Assembly (NCBI GenBank): GCA_030835005.1
Contig: JAUQWT010000296.1
Location: forward strand, 1 to 7,048
Direction of reading: 5' to 3'
DNA length: 7,048 bases
From: Ignavibacteria bacterium
GTDB lineage: Bacteria > Bacteroidota > Ignavibacteria > Tepidaquicellales > OLB5
The stretch's first letter is position 1. Every line of letters begins with the position of its first letter. The notes under the pieces are model-generated. The model saw only the letters and a program-made list of their open reading frames with translations. It did no database searches and was not told where the DNA came from. This document shows positions 4,836 through 7,048 of the stretch, piece after piece. The translations under genes and the position numbers were made by a program.

Positions 4836-6200
4836 TCACTTCTTACCTACTTTATCTATCAGCCATTTAGCCATTGCGTTAGCTTCTTTCTTCTTTAAGC
4901 CCTGATTAGGCATAGGCGGATATGCCGCATCGATCTTCTGCGGATTGAATATATATTCGCTGAGTTTTTGAACATCACCGTTATATTTTGGCACAGCCTG
5001 GTCATACGGAGGCCCAACAACCTTCACATCAAACTTGTGGCATGCGCTGCACTTCTGCTTGAATATAGCCTCGGCATCAACTCCGGTTGTCTGCATTGTT
5101 TTATTCTTTACTTCTTTTTCATGCTCTTCGGCTATCTTATTGATTTCAATTGTATTTTCATGTATTGCATTCCCAAAAGCCATCTGGTCTTTGATGATAT
5201 TAAACATCATAAGCACGAAAATCAGCACAAACAAAGCAGTTGCTGAGCTTGTATCGGAATTCTTAACCATCGAATAAATGTAGTTGCCCGCTACCAAAGA
5301 AATAACAAGCACAATTACCATGTAGTAGAACACACTCGGCGATTGGCTTACTGCCGGCAGGTAAACATAGCTGATCAAGAGCATTAACGGGAACAGGATC
5401 CCTGAAAGCATTGCGATTCTTCCTGCAACATTCTTCACAAAAGCTGAATACTCATCATCCATATCTTTCAATCCGCCGTTCCAGCTGAAGAAATAGAATA
5501 TTATCGCGCTGCCTGAAACCATTCCGGCAAGCGAGAGCAATGCTGAAAAACTGAATATGCTTTGCCACGAAAAAATGATCTGCAGGATGTTATTAACAGA
5601 TCCCCACTTATCGGGACTTGACGCCAGTGCCATTGTTCCTGCAAAAATGTACGAGGCTGTAAGCAGAAGATACTTGCCAATTGTACCCGAAAGCGTCTTG
5701 GTTGCAATAACGCTCTCTTCAAACTCAACTATCTGCTGAACATTCTCTTCGCCCTGTTTATCAGCACTATCCTTATCTGCAAAACCTTTAAGCGTATTTA
5801 AGATGCCTTCTATCTTGAAAGTACTCCTGTACCTGTAAATAAAAACAAATGCTGTAATAAAAAGCACTACGGCAAGTGCCATGATGCTTATAGAGATCGT
5901 CTTTGAAGTATATAGCAGCTGTGCGTAAGCAAAAAAAGCCGAGAGCACCGGTATTGTGCCCAAGGCAAGCTCTGCGCTTTTAGTAATTGTCAGTTTTTCA
6001 ACTACATCTTTGGCAAACCTTAAATAGAGTTTATTTCCTTCTTTTTTGCCCTTCTTGTTATAGTATGTCGAAATAAATGTCGCTCCTAGCATCATGCATA
6101 TGTATGGGATAAACAACAGCAGCGATATAATGAGCATATACTTTAGCAGCATTATATGGTTTGGCGATGCCGGAATTACAAGTTCATCAAATATGTTCAT
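4836..6200 (-). CDS. Eight-helix membrane protein with C-terminal cytochrome c domain
   Basis: A 454-residue membrane-anchored c-type cytochrome. Hydrophobic helices lie near residues 16-46, 80-98, 101-122, 176-194, 205-238, 262-282, 290-312 and 319-337. With the N-terminus outside, the basic loops (47-76, 123-175, 239-260, 313-318) fall inside and the C-terminus outside, where heme c must be attached. After a charged linker (338-375) comes a class I cytochrome c domain: CSACH at 384-388 binds heme and Met430 in PPMPNQG is the probable sixth ligand. I cannot name the membrane part. Its first helix and following YLRFAKDVVEK segment recall, loosely, the start of cytochrome bd subunit I, but His15 is the only histidine before residue 347, so ordinary bis-His heme b sites are absent. 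The ATG at 6200 shares one base with the ctaB stop (TGATG), implying translational coupling. A role in electron transfer to a heme-copper oxidase is inferred from ctaB. Confidence 0.9.
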   Translation of the reverse strand: MNIFDELVIPASPNHIMLLKYMLIISLLLFIPYICMMLGATFISTYYNKKGKKEGNKLYLRFAKDVVEKLTITKSAELALGTIPVLSAFFAYAQLLYTSKTISISIMALAVVLFITAFVFIYRYRSTFKIEGILNTLKGFADKDSADKQGEENVQQIVEFEESVIATKTLSGTIGKYLLLTASYIFAGTMALASSPDKWGSVNNILQIIFSWQSIFSFSALLSLAGMVSGSAIIFYFFSWNGGLKDMDDEYSAFVKNVAGRIAMLSGILFPLMLLISYVYLPAVSQSPSVFYYMVIVLVISLVAGNYIYSMVKNSDTSSATALFVLIFVLMMFNIIKDQMAFGNAIHENTIEINKIAEEHEKEVKNKTMQTTGVDAEAIFKQKCSACHKFDVKVVGPPYDQAVPKYNGDVQKLSEYIFNPQKIDAAYPPMPNQGLKKKEANAMAKWLIDKVGKK

Positions 6201-7048
6201 CAGAATACTTTTATTAATTTATCTGCTGCAAGAATTGTTATAAGCAGAAGTGTATAAAAATTTATTGCAATAAATGTGTTCCTAATTTCTTTTCTATCAC
6301 CCTGTGATTTCAGAAATTTTACCGATACATAAAACATCCACGCAGAAATCACTGCCAACAGAACGAAACTTGCCATATAGTTAATGTAAACAAACAGGGG
6401 TATAAGCATTGCCGTTAAGATATTGCCCACCAGCCACATAAACGTTATTCTTTTGATCTGTTCGGTGGAAAATATCCTGTTCAAAGTCGGGAATCCGCCC
6501 TTTTCATAATCACTTCCGTACAGCATAAGCAAAAGCCAGAAGTGCGGTATTTGCCATATAAAGAAATATGCAGCTATCATTATTACAGCGCCGCTTGTTA
6601 TATCACCTCCGGCAGCAGTCCAACCCGCAACCGGCGGGAGTGCACCAACTAATGCTCCGGGTATGATTGCAAATGCAGTTTTGCGCTTTAAAGGAGTGTA
6701 AACACAATTATACCACAAGAAAGTAAATATACCCACAAGAAATGTGGCAAAATTTGTTGTGGCCAAAAGTATTATTGAGCCGCTTACAAGCAAGCCAAGA
6801 GATAAGTACAATGCAGCTGCCGGCTCTATTTTACCCGAAGGTATCGGCCTGTGCTTAGTCCGCTCCATCAGTGCGTCAGTTGATCTTTCCTGCCAGTGGT
6901 TCAGCGAGCTTGATGCTGCAGCAAGAAAGAAAATTCCGGCTATTACATAAAAAAGCGTAAAGCTGAACTCACGCGCACCGAGGATATAACCCAGTCCCGT
7001 TGTAAATGATACAAGCACGGTTATTTTGAACTTTGTCAGTTCAGTAAA
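6200..7048 (-). CDS. ctaB: Heme O synthase (protoheme IX farnesyltransferase), 5' end beyond the window
   Basis: UbiA-superfamily prenyltransferase of the inner membrane that transfers farnesyl from farnesyl diphosphate to the heme b vinyl group, giving heme O for heme-copper oxidases. The frame is open to the right edge, and the first visible residues FTELTKFKIT match the family's N-terminal LTKPRIT segment, so the GTG at 7016-7018 is internal and only some 10-25 residues are missing. In numbering from the first visible residue, the polyprenyl-diphosphate/Mg site is N50-HWQE54-RSTD58 followed by ALMERTKHRPIPSG; here the usual first aspartate is Glu54. YTPLKRKT (117-124), the GALPP turn, IPHFW (167-171) and Asp180-Tyr are further CtaB landmarks that set it apart from UbiA or chlorophyll synthases. 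Several hydrophobic helices span the rest. It overlaps the cytochrome gene by one base, so both share a transcript that must begin outside the window. Confidence 0.93.
   Translation of the reverse strand, partial: FTELTKFKITVLVSFTTGLGYILGAREFSFTLFYVIAGIFFLAAASSSLNHWQERSTDALMERTKHRPIPSGKIEPAAALYLSLGLLVSGSIILLATTNFATFLVGIFTFLWYNCVYTPLKRKTAFAIIPGALVGALPPVAGWTAAGGDITSGAVIMIAAYFFIWQIPHFWLLLMLYGSDYEKGGFPTLNRIFSTEQIKRITFMWLVGNILTAMLIPLFVYINYMASFVLLAVISAWMFYVSVKFLKSQGDRKEIRNTFIAINFYTLLLITILAADKLIKVF

Noticed and set aside
4968..5277. Two plus-strand frames antisense to the cytochrome domain
   Set aside because: They mirror the clearly coding cytochrome c region, overlap one another and show no recognisable domain.
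6200..7018. A 272-residue CtaB beginning at the GTG at 7016-7018
   Set aside because: The frame stays open to the window edge and the preceding residues (ELTKFKIT) match the conserved CtaB N-terminal segment, so the true start is outside the window.

Overview
The window most likely comes from a member of the Bacteroidota/Chlorobi side of the FCB group, probably an Ignavibacteria-like organism. The clearest sign is a secreted protein ending in a type IX secretion (Por) sorting domain with the YPNPFNP signature typical of Ignavibacteria and relatives. The absence of clear Shine-Dalgarno sequences ahead of the start codons and GATCCTTCGCTTCGCTC-type intergenic repeat sequence fit the same group. 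The lineage is an inference, as no marker gene was placed on a tree.

Layout. (1) 2-1015, plus strand: the 3' three quarters of serS (seryl-tRNA synthetase), cut by the left edge. (2) 1067-2512, minus strand, convergent with serS: a secreted beta-propeller of Asp-box (BNR) repeats with a C-terminal T9SS sorting domain. (3) 2513-3216: about 700 bases with no confident gene. It holds a possible promoter for the propeller gene and a possible small frameshifted or decayed gene at 2698-3014. (4) 3217-4110 and 4118-4489, plus strand, 7 bases apart and both starting at TTG: an exported, C-terminally membrane-anchored trypsin-like serine protease and a small DUF423 membrane protein. (5) 4490-4835: a hairpin-rich spacer that looks like pieces of dispersed repeats, ending in a good intrinsic terminator for the minus-strand operon. 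(6) 4836-6200 and 6200-7048, minus strand, overlapping by one base: an eight-helix membrane protein ending in a cytochrome c domain, and ctaB (heme O synthase), cut by the right edge.

Functional reading. The right-hand operon belongs to aerobic respiration. CtaB farnesylates heme b to heme O for a heme-copper oxidase, and the coupled downstream gene makes a membrane-bound c-type cytochrome that could pass electrons to or from such an oxidase. The protease and DUF423 pair probably acts in envelope maintenance, but nothing in the sequence fixes a substrate. The propeller protein is an extracellular or surface product with no visible sialidase catalytic signature. Apart from the unassigned membrane-cytochrome architecture, the possible -1 frameshift gene and the repeat mosaic, this is ordinary chromosomal sequence. 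I see no CRISPR array, integrase, transposase, tRNA or rRNA.
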